Origin: Chloroflexota bacterium
GTDB taxonomy: Bacteria; Chloroflexota; Anaerolineae; Anaerolineales; Anaerolineaceae
Direction of reading: 5' to 3'
Assembly: GCA_021796375.1 (NCBI GenBank)
Contig: JAJYJF010000108.1
Location: 1-7,225 of the forward strand
DNA: 7,225 nucleotides
The notes below the pieces were generated by a model. That model made no database searches. It saw only the letters and a list, made by a program, of their open reading frames with translations, and was not told where the DNA came from. Every line of letters starts with the position of its first letter. Positions within the stretch are counted from its first letter, which is position 1. Position numbers and translations under genes: made by a program. Shown here piece after piece: positions 1 through 5,694 of the stretch.

Positions 1-942
1 GAAGGCCTGGATGTCGTCCATGTCGAACAGCTGCACGCCGGGCACCTCGCGCGCGTCGCTGGCGACATTTCGCGGCACGCCCAGGTCCACCAAAACCAGG
101 CTGCGTCCCGGCCGGCGCGCCATCACCTCCGCGAGCAGCGCGCGGTCGAGGATCGGGGAGGGTGCGGCGGTGGAGCTGAACACCAGGTCGGCCCCGGCCA
201 GCCCGTCGGCCAGGCGGCCGTAGGGGATATCCCTGGCGCCGTACCGGACGGCCATCTCGCGGGCGGCGCCGGGGGTGCGGTTAGCCAGGGTGATCGCGCC
301 CGCGCCGCGCGCGCGCAGGGCGTTGAGCGTCTCCGCGCCGACTTTGCCGGCGCCGACAACGAGGATGCTGGCGCCGGCCAGGCTGCCGTACTGGCTCTCC
401 GCCAGCTCGATCCCGACCGTGCTGATGCTGACCGGGCGCCGGCCGATGGCCGTTTCGGTGTGCACGCGCTTGCCGGCGCTGATCGCCGCCCGGAACAGGG
501 AAGACAGCGCGTGACGGGCGCTGCCCAGGCGCAGGCTCAGCTCGAGCGCGCGCGCCACCTGCCCCAGCACCTGCGTCTCGCCGACCGCGATCGAATCCAG
601 CCCGGCGGCCACCCGGAAGAGATGGTCCGCGGCGGTCAGGCCGTCGTAGCGCAGGATGTAGGGCGCCACCTGGCCGGTGGGGAGGCGGAATACCTGGGCC
701 AGGTAGGTCAGCAGCGAGCCGGTCGGGTCGGGGCTGCCGTTTTCCGGGGTGGAGATCAGCGCATAGACCTCCAACCGGTTGCAGGTGGAGAGCACCACCA
801 TCTCGGCGATGGGTTCGAACGGGCCGGTGCGGACGGGGTAGGCCTCGAAGGCTTCCTCGATCGCTTCGGGGGGCAGGTTCAGGCACTCGCGAAGTTCGAC
901 CGGCGTGTTGTGGTGGTTAACGCTTAAGCACGAAAGCTGCAT
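1..942 (-). CDS. hemA: Glutamyl-tRNA reductase HemA, 3' end cut by the window
   Basis: GluTR reduces glutamyl-tRNA(Glu) with NADPH to glutamate-1-semialdehyde, the committed first step of C5-pathway tetrapyrrole synthesis in the cytosol. The frame stays open for 314 codons to the window edge. Residues 1-54 hold the catalytic domain, with the nucleophile Cys54 in the signature STCNRLEVY. The family stretch GLDSIAVGETQVLGQ is at 114-128 and KRVHTETAIGRRPVSIS at 158-174. An NADPH Rossmann motif, VVGAGKVGAETL, is at 195-206. Family members are usually about 420-430 residues, so roughly 110 residues (the helical dimerisation domain) lie outside. The ATG shares its A with the hemY stop (TGATG), and a purine-rich GGCAGG lies 10 bases upstream, which suggests translational coupling. 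It is the last heme gene visible in the operon; others may follow. Identity is very secure. Confidence 0.97.
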   Translation of the reverse strand, partial: MQLSCLSVNHHNTPVELRECLNLPPEAIEEAFEAYPVRTGPFEPIAEMVVLSTCNRLEVYALISTPENGSPDPTGSLLTYLAQVFRLPTGQVAPYILRYDGLTAADHLFRVAAGLDSIAVGETQVLGQVARALELSLRLGSARHALSSLFRAAISAGKRVHTETAIGRRPVSISTVGIELAESQYGSLAGASILVVGAGKVGAETLNALRARGAGAITLANRTPGAAREMAVRYGARDIPYGRLADGLAGADLVFSSTAAPSPILDRALLAEVMARRPGRSLVLVDLGVPRNVASDAREVPGVQLFDMDDIQAF

Positions 943-2411
943 CAGGCTGAAACCTGCCTTTCCTTCAGGATAGCGAGATGGTCCCAGGCGGCGCTGGCTG
1001 CCTGCTGGCCCTGGTGGATGCAATCCGGAACGCCGACGCCCTCGTAGGCGCTGCCGGCGAGGTATAAGCCGGGCGGGCAGCCGGCCTTGATCTGCCGGAC
1101 GCGGTCGAGGTGGCCCACGTCGTACTGGGCATTCCCTTGCGCCCAGCGGAAGACCCGCGCCATCACCGGCTCGGCCCGCACCCCCATCAGATCTGCCAGC
1201 TCGGCGCGCGCGCTGGCGATGATCTCCGCGTCGCTGCGCTCCAGCGCCTCTTCACGGCCGGGACCGCCGACAAAGCAGCGCAGCAGCAGCGACCCCTCCG
1301 GCGCGCGGTGCTCAAATTTCAACGAGCTCATGGTGCAGGCCGACACCTGGCGGCTCTCGCGCTGGGGGACCAAAAACCCGATCCCCGAGAACGCCTCTCC
1401 CCAATCCGCGCTGCGGTACCCCAGGGAAACGGTGGCGGTGGACACGTAGCGGATGTCCCGCAGCCCGGCCGCCAGGTCCGGCGCAAAGGATGCCACCAGG
1501 CCCGCCGCGGCAAACGCGGGGGCGGCCAGCACCACCGCATCGAACGTCTGCGCCGGCCCGGATCCGGCCGTCACGCGGTAGCCGCCATCCGCCAGCGGCT
1601 GCAGCCCGGTCACCGGGCTGCCGAACCGCAGTGCTACGCCGGACAGCGCCTTTTCGAGGGCAGCGACCAGCTGGCCCATGCCGCCGCGGAAGGAGACGAA
1701 AGCGGAGCGCTTCCACGCCGGGCCGTCTGGATGGGCAGCCGGCTGCCTGCGCGCTCGCGCCGCCCGTTTTTGAGCCAGCATTCCGCGGATCAGGCTGCCG
1801 TACTGCTTTTCCATCGCCCGGTAGCGGGGGAAGGTGCCCAGCAGGCTCTGCTCTTCCGGGTCGGAGACGTGGATCCCGGCCATCAGCGGCTCGGCGATCT
1901 TATCGAGAGCTTCCTGCCCCAGGCGGCGGCGGATAAAATGGCCCAGGCTTTCATCCTCGTCGTCTTTTCGCCCGGGGATGAACAAATCCAGCCCCATGCG
2001 GAGCTTGCCCGGCCAGGAGATCAGCGGGGAGGTGACGAAAGGCATAAACCGGGTCGGGATGATCATCATCACCCCATCCGGGACGGGGGTCAGGCGCCCG
2101 TGATTAACGACGTAGAGCTTTCTCTGCACCGGGCTGGTACCGATCAGGTCCGTTTCGAGTCCCAGGGTCTCCGCCAGCTGGGATGTCCAGGGTTTCTGCT
2201 GAAAAACGCTGTCCGGGCCGCCGTCGACGGTGAACTCGCCCGCCTGCTCGGTCAGGATCTTCCCGCCCAGCCGCGAGGAGCCTTCGAACAGGGTCACCGA
2301 GAGCGGGAGGCCGGACTGGCGCGCTTTGCCCTGCAGCGCGTAAGCCGCGGCCAGGCCGGTAATCCCGCCGCCGATCACCGCGATGCTTGGGACCTTCTCA
2401 GCGGCTGGCAT
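942..2411 (-). CDS. hemY: FAD-dependent coproporphyrinogen III / protoporphyrinogen oxidase (HemY/CgoX; also annotated hemG)
   Basis: This is an O2-dependent FAD oxidase that removes six electrons from the porphyrinogen and releases H2O2. With HemQ and HemH beside it, the likely substrate is coproporphyrinogen III, although the sequence alone does not exclude protoporphyrinogen IX. The 489-residue length fits the family. The N-terminal dinucleotide-binding motif IAVIGGGITGLAAAYAL is at 10-26, Glu43 is the probable FAD-ribose ligand, RLGGK is at 47-51 and DGGPDSVF at 63-70. The C-terminal FAD motif YLAGSAYEGVGVPDC is at 450-464. There is no transmembrane helix. A hydrophobic stretch around 113-136 may act as the peripheral membrane or substrate-channel region. 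The ATG has GGGGAG 5 bases upstream, inside the hemH end. The gene overlaps hemH by 14 bp and hemA by 1 bp. Family assignment is very secure; substrate is inferred from context. Confidence 0.95.
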   Translation of the reverse strand: MPAAEKVPSIAVIGGGITGLAAAYALQGKARQSGLPLSVTLFEGSSRLGGKILTEQAGEFTVDGGPDSVFQQKPWTSQLAETLGLETDLIGTSPVQRKLYVVNHGRLTPVPDGVMMIIPTRFMPFVTSPLISWPGKLRMGLDLFIPGRKDDEDESLGHFIRRRLGQEALDKIAEPLMAGIHVSDPEEQSLLGTFPRYRAMEKQYGSLIRGMLAQKRAARARRQPAAHPDGPAWKRSAFVSFRGGMGQLVAALEKALSGVALRFGSPVTGLQPLADGGYRVTAGSGPAQTFDAVVLAAPAFAAAGLVASFAPDLAAGLRDIRYVSTATVSLGYRSADWGEAFSGIGFLVPQRESRQVSACTMSSLKFEHRAPEGSLLLRCFVGGPGREEALERSDAEIIASARAELADLMGVRAEPVMARVFRWAQGNAQYDVGHLDRVRQIKAGCPPGLYLAGSAYEGVGVPDCIHQGQQAASAAWDHLAILKERQVSA

Positions 2412-3360
2412 CTGCGCTCCCCGGTTGGGTGCGGGTCAGGAGGAAGCGCGACAGCCCATCGATAAAATCGCCCGAGGCGTTGAGCGATTCGCTGCGCTCG
2501 AGATGGATGCCTGCGGCGCGCGCGATCTCCTGGGCTTCGATATCCAGATCGTAAAGCACCTCCACGTGGTCGGCCATGAACCCGACCGGGATCGCCAGGA
2601 TGTTGCGCAGGCCTTTGCGGGCATAATCGGGGAGGATCTGCTCTATGGACGGGCCCAGCCACTCGCCGGGAGCGGCCCCGGCGCTCTGGTAGCAAAAGCT
2701 CCACCGTCCTTCGGACAGGCCGAGCTCCGCGGCGACCAGCCGGGCGGTCTCGCGCAGCTGCTCCGGGTATGGGTCTCCGCCGTCCAGGATCGCCGCCGGA
2801 AGGCTGTGCGCGGTAAAGAGGTAGTAAACCTCCCCGCGGGCGCCGGCGGGGAATTTCTGCAGGGCCGCGCGGGCTTTCGCCGCCAGTGCGCGCGCCAGGA
2901 AGAGCTCGGCATACCAGCTCTCGATAAATTCCAGATGGAATGGGGCCGGCAGGCCGGCTTCGGCCTCGCGCAGCTTGGCCAGGTAAGCCCCGGTGCTCAT
3001 CCGCGAGGACTGGGGCGTCATGCAGAAGGCCAGCCCTTCGCGGCAGCCGTCCGCGGCGATCTGGGCGACCGCCTCGCGGATGTAGGGCTTCCAGTGGCGC
3101 ATCCCCACGTAGACGCGGTAGTCCGGCCCGCCTCCGGCTGCGGTCGAGAAGCTGTTCAGGCAGTCCTCCAGGCCGGCGGCCTGGGCGCGGGTGATCTCCA
3201 GCAGCGGCGAGCGCCCGCCAATGCGGGCGTAGCGCTCGCGGATCTCGGCGACGAACTCGGGCGAGGTCGGCCGGCCCCCGCGGATATCCAGCAGGTAGGG
3301 CTCGATATCGTCGAGCGAATCCGGCCCGCCGTACGCCATCACCAGCACGGCGCGGGTCAC
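2398..3360 (-). CDS. hemH: Ferrochelatase, probably coproporphyrin ferrochelatase (HemH/CpfC)
   Basis: HemH inserts Fe2+ into a porphyrin; next to HemQ the predicted product is coproheme III. I place the start at the GTG of a GTGA overlap with the hemQ stop, giving 320 residues, close to the B. subtilis enzyme. From here the protein begins in family fashion (TRAVLVMAYGGP), with Tyr10 matching the tyrosine of the B. subtilis AYGTP motif. IGGRSPLLEITRAQA at 47-61 is a family hallmark. The catalytic His185 lies in FTAHSLP, and Glu267 lies in GFMADHVEVLYD at 260-271. The loop that carries His88 in B. subtilis (APHxS) reads TPQSS here, with Gln117, more like protoporphyrin-type enzymes. I see no C-terminal Fe-S cysteine cluster and no membrane helix. 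An AGGA sits 10 bases before the GTG. The open frame continues upstream to 3795, but that part is antiphase shadow inside hemQ. Confidence 0.95.
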   Translation of the reverse strand: MTRAVLVMAYGGPDSLDDIEPYLLDIRGGRPTSPEFVAEIRERYARIGGRSPLLEITRAQAAGLEDCLNSFSTAAGGGPDYRVYVGMRHWKPYIREAVAQIAADGCREGLAFCMTPQSSRMSTGAYLAKLREAEAGLPAPFHLEFIESWYAELFLARALAAKARAALQKFPAGARGEVYYLFTAHSLPAAILDGGDPYPEQLRETARLVAAELGLSEGRWSFCYQSAGAAPGEWLGPSIEQILPDYARKGLRNILAIPVGFMADHVEVLYDLDIEAQEIARAAGIHLERSESLNASGDFIDGLSRFLLTRTQPGSADASR

Positions 3361-4058
3361 TGCCGGCCGTCCTGGGCGGTGAACAGGGCGGACATCTCTG
3401 CGGGCGAGTGCCAGACCCCGGTATAGACCGGGGTATCGCGCTCGGTATACTCGCGCACGTCGCTGCCGCGCAGCTCGTTGACCAGCTCGGAGAAGCGGTA
3501 CAGCGTCTCCATCTCGTAAACCACGATAAACTCCTGGTCCTGGACGCCGAACGAGTACAGCAGAAGCTGCTTGATCTCCGGGTACTGGCGGCCGACGCGG
3601 ATGTGCTCGTTCATCATGCCCTGGCGGGTATCCTTGCCGAGCAGGTACCACTGGATGGTTTTCACGAACGGGTAAAGCACCAGATAAGTGCTGCGGCGGC
3701 TGTCGAACGGGTCGATCTCCTGCGCCGAGGCTGCGCTGCGGGCATAGACCGAGGGGCGGGTATATCCCCACAGGGCTGCCGCCGGCTCGATCCACCGCCG
3801 GCGGGCTGACAGCGCCCGGCCCAGGCTGGCGAAAAACCTGGCCTCGTCAGCCGGATCGTCGAGCGGGGCGGCGCTCCACACCAGGAAGTCGCCCTCCGCC
3901 TGGAGGGCTGCCGTCTGGTAGAAGTTGGCGCAGGTCGCCCCACTTTGCAGCTCCCGCGCGAAGGCTGGGAAAAAATCAGCCTGCCGGTCGGGAGGAAGCT
4001 CCCAATAAGCAGGCGTGAAGCGCAGGCTCAGATAGTGGTTGAGTGTTTTTTCTGGCAT
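3357..4058 (-). CDS. hemQ: Coproheme decarboxylase HemQ/ChdC (chlorite dismutase-like family)
   Basis: HemQ uses H2O2 to convert two propionates of coproheme III into vinyls, giving heme b, the last step of the coproporphyrin-dependent pathway. The 233-residue protein carries the family core YLVLYPFVKTIQWYLL at 125-140. In it, Tyr129 matches the catalytic tyrosine of characterised HemQs (Tyr145 in S. aureus), Lys133 the adjacent lysine, and Trp137 the conserved tryptophan. His152 in MMNEHIRVGRQY is the proximal heme ligand. YSFGVQDQEFIVVYEME at 168-184 forms the distal part of the second ferredoxin-like fold. I could not assign the distal residue with certainty, but the operon position argues for decarboxylase rather than chlorite dismutase. 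The ATG has GGAG 10 bases upstream. It is the first heme-enzyme gene, 87 bases after the regulator gene, and its stop overlaps the hemH start by 4 bases. Confidence 0.95.
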   Translation of the reverse strand: MPEKTLNHYLSLRFTPAYWELPPDRQADFFPAFARELQSGATCANFYQTAALQAEGDFLVWSAAPLDDPADEARFFASLGRALSARRRWIEPAAALWGYTRPSVYARSAASAQEIDPFDSRRSTYLVLYPFVKTIQWYLLGKDTRQGMMNEHIRVGRQYPEIKQLLLYSFGVQDQEFIVVYEMETLYRFSELVNELRGSDVREYTERDTPVYTGVWHSPAEMSALFTAQDGRQ

Positions 4059-4068
4059 CCGAAATCGT

Positions 4069-4072
4069 CTCC
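4069..4072 (-). promoter_or_regulatory. Ribosome binding site of hemQ
   Basis: GGAG on the minus strand, 10 bases before the hemQ ATG. It lies in the 87-base gap after the regulator gene. I see no convincing separate promoter in that gap, so hemQ is probably read through from the regulator transcript. Confidence 0.6.
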
Positions 4073-4132
4073 AAACCCTGACAGTACTAAATCATCAGCA
4101 AGCGGCCGTCACCAGCCGGTTACTCCGGTCGT

Positions 4133-4158
4133 CCACCCGGGATCTTCAAGCCGGGTGG
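4133..4158 (-). other. Perfect 8-bp GC hairpin over the regulator stop codon
   Basis: CCACCCGG (4133-4140) and CCGGGTGG (4151-4158) are exact inverted arms around a 10-base loop. Read on the transcribed strand, the first arm encodes the regulator's last His-Pro codons and the TGA falls at the arm/loop border. No T-run follows (ACGACCGGAG comes next), so it does not look like a normal intrinsic terminator. It could stabilise mRNA, mark a processing site, or attenuate the step from regulator to hemQ. The structure is seen directly; the role is inferred. Confidence 0.5.
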
Positions 4159-4787
4159 GCCACTTCCGCCAGCCGTTCCATGTGGCTGGCCAGCGTGGCC
4201 ACGAGCAGCGCATCGAAGAAATCGACCGCGCGCAAGAAAATACGGTAGCCCTCCGGGTCGTTCGGTCCCCCAAGACCACCGGTGGCCTGGACAGTGCCCA
4301 AAATGGAGCGGCGGAAGAACAGGAACGCCTCCGCGGTCTGGGCGGTGTTCAGCCCGGCATTGGCGCTGATCCTGCCGTAGTCGGCCGCCATCCGCTCCCC
4401 TTCGTGCAGAAAACCCTTCGCCGGGTCGCTGCGGCTGACGTACTGCACCATCAGGTTGAGCAGGCGCTGCCCGCTGTAGCGGAAAAAGAGCCGCTGGTCT
4501 TCGTTCAGCTGGCGGATCCAGCCCGCGGGCTGGCGGTCCAGGGAATGGGTGTACTGGCGGGCGAGGTCCAATGAAAGCGTTTCCAGCTGGTCCGTGCCCG
4601 GGTCGGGATCGGGCTTGACCAGCATCTCTTCCCGGACCGTCTCGATGGCTCCTGCCGAGAACCGCCGCCTGCCGTTCAGGGTGCGGATGAACGGCACCTT
4701 GCCAGCGTCCGCCCAGCGCCGCAGGGTGGAGGGGTGGACGCCGAGCCTGCCGGCTGCCTCAGCCAGTTCCAACCAGTTATCAGTCAT
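4146..4787 (-). CDS. MerR/excisionase-like HTH regulator with a helical C-terminal sensor-like domain
   Basis: This is a probable transcription factor of 213 residues at the head of the heme operon. Residues 5-50 form a winged helix-turn-helix of the MerR/excisionase type: LELAEAAGRLGVHPSTLRRW (5-24) is the HTH, and PFIRTLNGRRRFS (32-44) is the wing that typically follows in this class. Residues 51-67 are a Pro/Asp-rich linker. Residues 68-208 look all-helical, with FLHEGERMAADYGRIS and TAQTAEAFLFFRRSIL resembling the RsbRD N-terminal family (non-heme globin-like); I hold this second assignment loosely. There is one His in the HTH region (His18) and few Cys, so no obvious metal or Fe-S site. 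I chose the ATG with AGGA 9 bases upstream; an in-frame TTG at 4805 lacks a good site. Position suggests control of heme synthesis. The ligand is unknown. Confidence 0.8.
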   Translation of the reverse strand: MTDNWLELAEAAGRLGVHPSTLRRWADAGKVPFIRTLNGRRRFSAGAIETVREEMLVKPDPDPGTDQLETLSLDLARQYTHSLDRQPAGWIRQLNEDQRLFFRYSGQRLLNLMVQYVSRSDPAKGFLHEGERMAADYGRISANAGLNTAQTAEAFLFFRRSILGTVQATGGLGGPNDPEGYRIFLRAVDFFDALLVATLASHMERLAEVAHPA

Positions 4788-4796
4788 CCCGGCACA

Positions 4797-4800
4797 TCCT
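4797..4800 (-). promoter_or_regulatory. Ribosome binding site that sets the regulator start
   Basis: AGGA on the minus strand lies 9 bases before the ATG at 4787. The in-frame TTG at 4805 overlaps a pyrimidine-rich upstream stretch without a Shine-Dalgarno match. This favours the 213-residue form over the 219-residue form. Confidence 0.6.
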
Positions 4801-4840
4801 ATCAAGGAAAAGCATTTCTATCAAAGCTATCACCGGACTA

Positions 4841-4869
4841 ATTTTATTGGGAACGCCGGGACAAGTCAA
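4841..4869 (-). promoter_or_regulatory. Sigma70-type promoter of the regulator-hemQHYA operon
   Basis: On the minus strand the -35 is TTGACT (4869-4864) and the -10 is TAAAAT (4846-4841), separated by exactly 17 bases. Each hexamer differs from consensus at one position. Transcription would start near 4834, giving a leader of about 45-50 bases before the regulator ATG. It is the best promoter in the window and lies in the only suitable gap ahead of the heme genes. Confidence 0.75.
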
Positions 4870-4900
4870 CCGTTTTAACCGGTTCTAATTTGTTTCTAAT
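4868..4900 (-). promoter_or_regulatory. Candidate operator: paired ATTAGAA repeats and AACCGGTT palindrome next to the -35
   Basis: On the minus strand ATTAGAA occurs twice (4900-4894 and 4889-4883), 11 bases apart, so on the same helix face. It is followed by the perfect 8-bp palindrome AACCGGTT (4877-4884), which abuts a second CGGTT running into the -35. A further ATTAG overlaps the -10 downstream edge. Such repeats upstream of a strong promoter suggest a protein-binding site, most simply for the adjacent regulator. The repeats are seen; binding is inferred. Confidence 0.4.
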
Positions 4901-4965
4901 CCGGGGAGGACGGCTTAACGGAACAGGGTATATTTTCAAATACAATAAGTTTGGGATAAGCCGAT

Positions 4966-5020
4966 ATGTCATCCTGAGCCGGTTCACCCAGAGTACGGGC
5001 GAACCGGCTCAGGATGACAT
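4966..5020. repeat. Perfect 20-bp inverted repeat, possible interspersed palindromic element
   Basis: ATGTCATCCTGAGCCGGTTC (4966-4985) is followed after 15 bases by its exact reverse complement (5001-5020). Three further C/G pairs inside the loop (4987-4989 with 4997-4999) extend the stem past one mismatch. Neither side has a terminator-like T-run directly adjacent, and a proper terminator already lies 24 bases away. Its perfection and the GTCATCCTGAGC core, which I recall as common in dispersed bacterial repeats, suggest a REP-like or miniature transposable palindrome. Copy number cannot be judged from one window. Confidence 0.65.
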
Positions 5021-5043
5021 GGAATAATTACCCCGAATTGAGG

Positions 5044-5086
5044 TTAAAATCGAAAATCACCGGCGGAGACCTGGCTCCGCCGGTGA
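5044..5086 (-). terminator. Intrinsic terminator of the CoA-binding protein gene
   Basis: On the minus strand TCACCGGCGGAG pairs perfectly with CTCCGCCGGTGA (12 bp) around a 6-base loop (5057-5086), followed at once by TTTTCGATTTTAA. It lies 63 bases past the CoA-binding gene stop and insulates the heme operon promoter from upstream transcription. Confidence 0.85.
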
Positions 5087-5148
5087 AGGTAAGGTGGATA
5101 GATCCCACCCCAGGGATCGGTTAAAAGCTTTCGCGAGCGCCCCGGCGC

Positions 5149-5586
5149 CTAGTACTGCCCGATCAGTTTCCAGATGGCGCCGTGCAGGCCGTGCATCCCC
5201 GGGACCTTGCCGCTGGGGGAGGCGTACATGAGGATGCATTTGCCGCGCACCGGGTTGACCCCCGCCTCTGCCGCGGCTGCCTGCACCTCGGGCGAATCAG
5301 CGCCCTGCTGCAGCCAGATCTTCGTGATGCCGGCGGCGGCGGCTTCGCGCACCGCCTGCCCGGCCTGGCGCGGGGTCACGCAGATCACCACCCCGTCGGC
5401 CATGCCCCGCAGGGCCGCCAGGTTGGGGTAGCAGCGCATCCCGCCGATCTCCGGGGCTTCCGGGTGGACGAGCAGGACTTCATAGCCGCGCGCGGCGAGC
5501 TCCGCGGCGATGGTGTTGCCAAATTTTTTCCCCGAGCGCGAAGCGCCCACAACCGCAAGGCGTTTCCCCTGCAAAAACTCTTTCAC
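5149..5586 (-). CDS. CoA-binding domain protein (YccU-like, CoA_binding_2)
   Basis: This is a small Rossmann-fold protein of 145 residues, full length for the family. Proteins of this family bind CoA or acyl-CoA as stand-alone versions of the nucleotide-binding domain of acyl-CoA synthetases (ADP-forming); their cellular role is mostly unknown. Seen here: AVVGASRSGKKFGN at 11-24 (the phosphate-binding turn), VLLVHPEAPEIGG at 37-49, ICVTPRQA at 68-75, IWLQQGA at 90-96, and a C-terminal GKCILM (115-120) followed by HGLHGAIWKLIG (132-143), matching the His/Cys-containing tail of the family. The GTG start is the only standard start after the in-frame TGA at 5623-5625, but its GGAGG lies 16 bases away, which is unusually far (see separate entry). 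It has its own promoter and terminator, so it is probably monocistronic and functionally unlinked to heme. Confidence 0.9.
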   Translation of the reverse strand: MKEFLQGKRLAVVGASRSGKKFGNTIAAELAARGYEVLLVHPEAPEIGGMRCYPNLAALRGMADGVVICVTPRQAGQAVREAAAAGITKIWLQQGADSPEVQAAAAEAGVNPVRGKCILMYASPSGKVPGMHGLHGAIWKLIGQY

Positions 5587-5595
5587 TGCCTGGTC

Positions 5596-5607
5596 TATTT
5601 TTCCTCC
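5596..5607 (-). promoter_or_regulatory. Strong GGAGG placed for an ATA rather than the GTG start
   Basis: On the minus strand GGAGG (5607-5603) is followed by AAAA and then ATA (5598-5596), four codons in frame before the GTG. Translation from ATA would add Met-Asp-Gln-Ala, a common-looking N-terminus. The GTG is 16 bases from GGAGG, longer than usual. Either the GTG is used with a suboptimal spacing, or initiation is at a rare ATA codon (or an ATG was lost). Confidence 0.4.
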
Positions 5608-5673
5608 ATCCGGGAACTTCTTTCATCCAGATTGCAGCTGCGGAAACCACACGGCGGGATGCCCCCTCGGGCT

Positions 5674-5690
5674 AACCCCACGAACCCCAC
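5674..5690. repeat. Two-copy 9-bp tandem repeat in the CoA-binding gene leader
   Basis: AACCCCAC occurs at 5674-5681 and 5683-5690, one period of 9 bases. On the transcribed strand it reads GTGGGGTT twice, directly after the -10. It could be a small operator or a chance duplication. Confidence 0.3.
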
Positions 5691-5694
5691 CTAG

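Larger units (their letters stand above)
4788..5148. other. Gene-free 361-bp regulatory interval
   Basis: This stretch separates the CoA-binding gene (ending at 5149) from the heme operon regulator (starting at 4787). Going from high to low coordinates it holds a short alternative-stem region (GATCCC/GGGATC at 5101-5118), the intrinsic terminator, a 20-bp inverted repeat, a relatively AT-rich region with repeats, and the sigma70-like promoter. I find no coding frame in it with a ribosome site and protein-like composition. Confidence 0.8.

Noticed and set aside
1110..2465. Long open frame on the plus strand (about 450 codons) opposite hemY
   Set aside because: High-GC coding DNA often leaves the antisense frame open. 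The product is Arg/Gln/Gly-rich with no domain pattern, while hemY on the other strand is unambiguous.
2383..3426. Long open frame on the plus strand opposite hemH
   Set aside because: Low-complexity product without motifs or a ribosome site; hemH on the minus strand explains the region fully.
3361..3795. Possible N-terminal extension of HemH upstream of the GTG
   Set aside because: It lies inside hemQ in another frame, is Pro/Arg/Gly-rich, and family homology begins exactly at the GTG that overlaps the hemQ stop.
3357..4058. HemQ as a true chlorite dismutase
   Set aside because: The catalytic tyrosine motif and the overlap with hemH fit coproheme decarboxylase, and no perchlorate or chlorate genes are nearby.
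4788..4805. TTG start adding six residues to the regulator
   Set aside because: No Shine-Dalgarno before the TTG, and the ATG at 4787 has AGGA at good spacing, with the HTH starting right after it.
4966..5020. The 20-bp inverted repeat as a terminator
   Set aside because: No directly adjacent T-run on the transcribed strand, and a better terminator lies just before it at 5044-5086.
4966..5086. Two hairpins in the 361-bp gap as a CRISPR fragment or riboswitch
   Set aside because: The stems are unrelated in sequence and there is no repeat-spacer periodicity. Both lie upstream of the predicted transcription start of the heme operon, so they are not in its leader.
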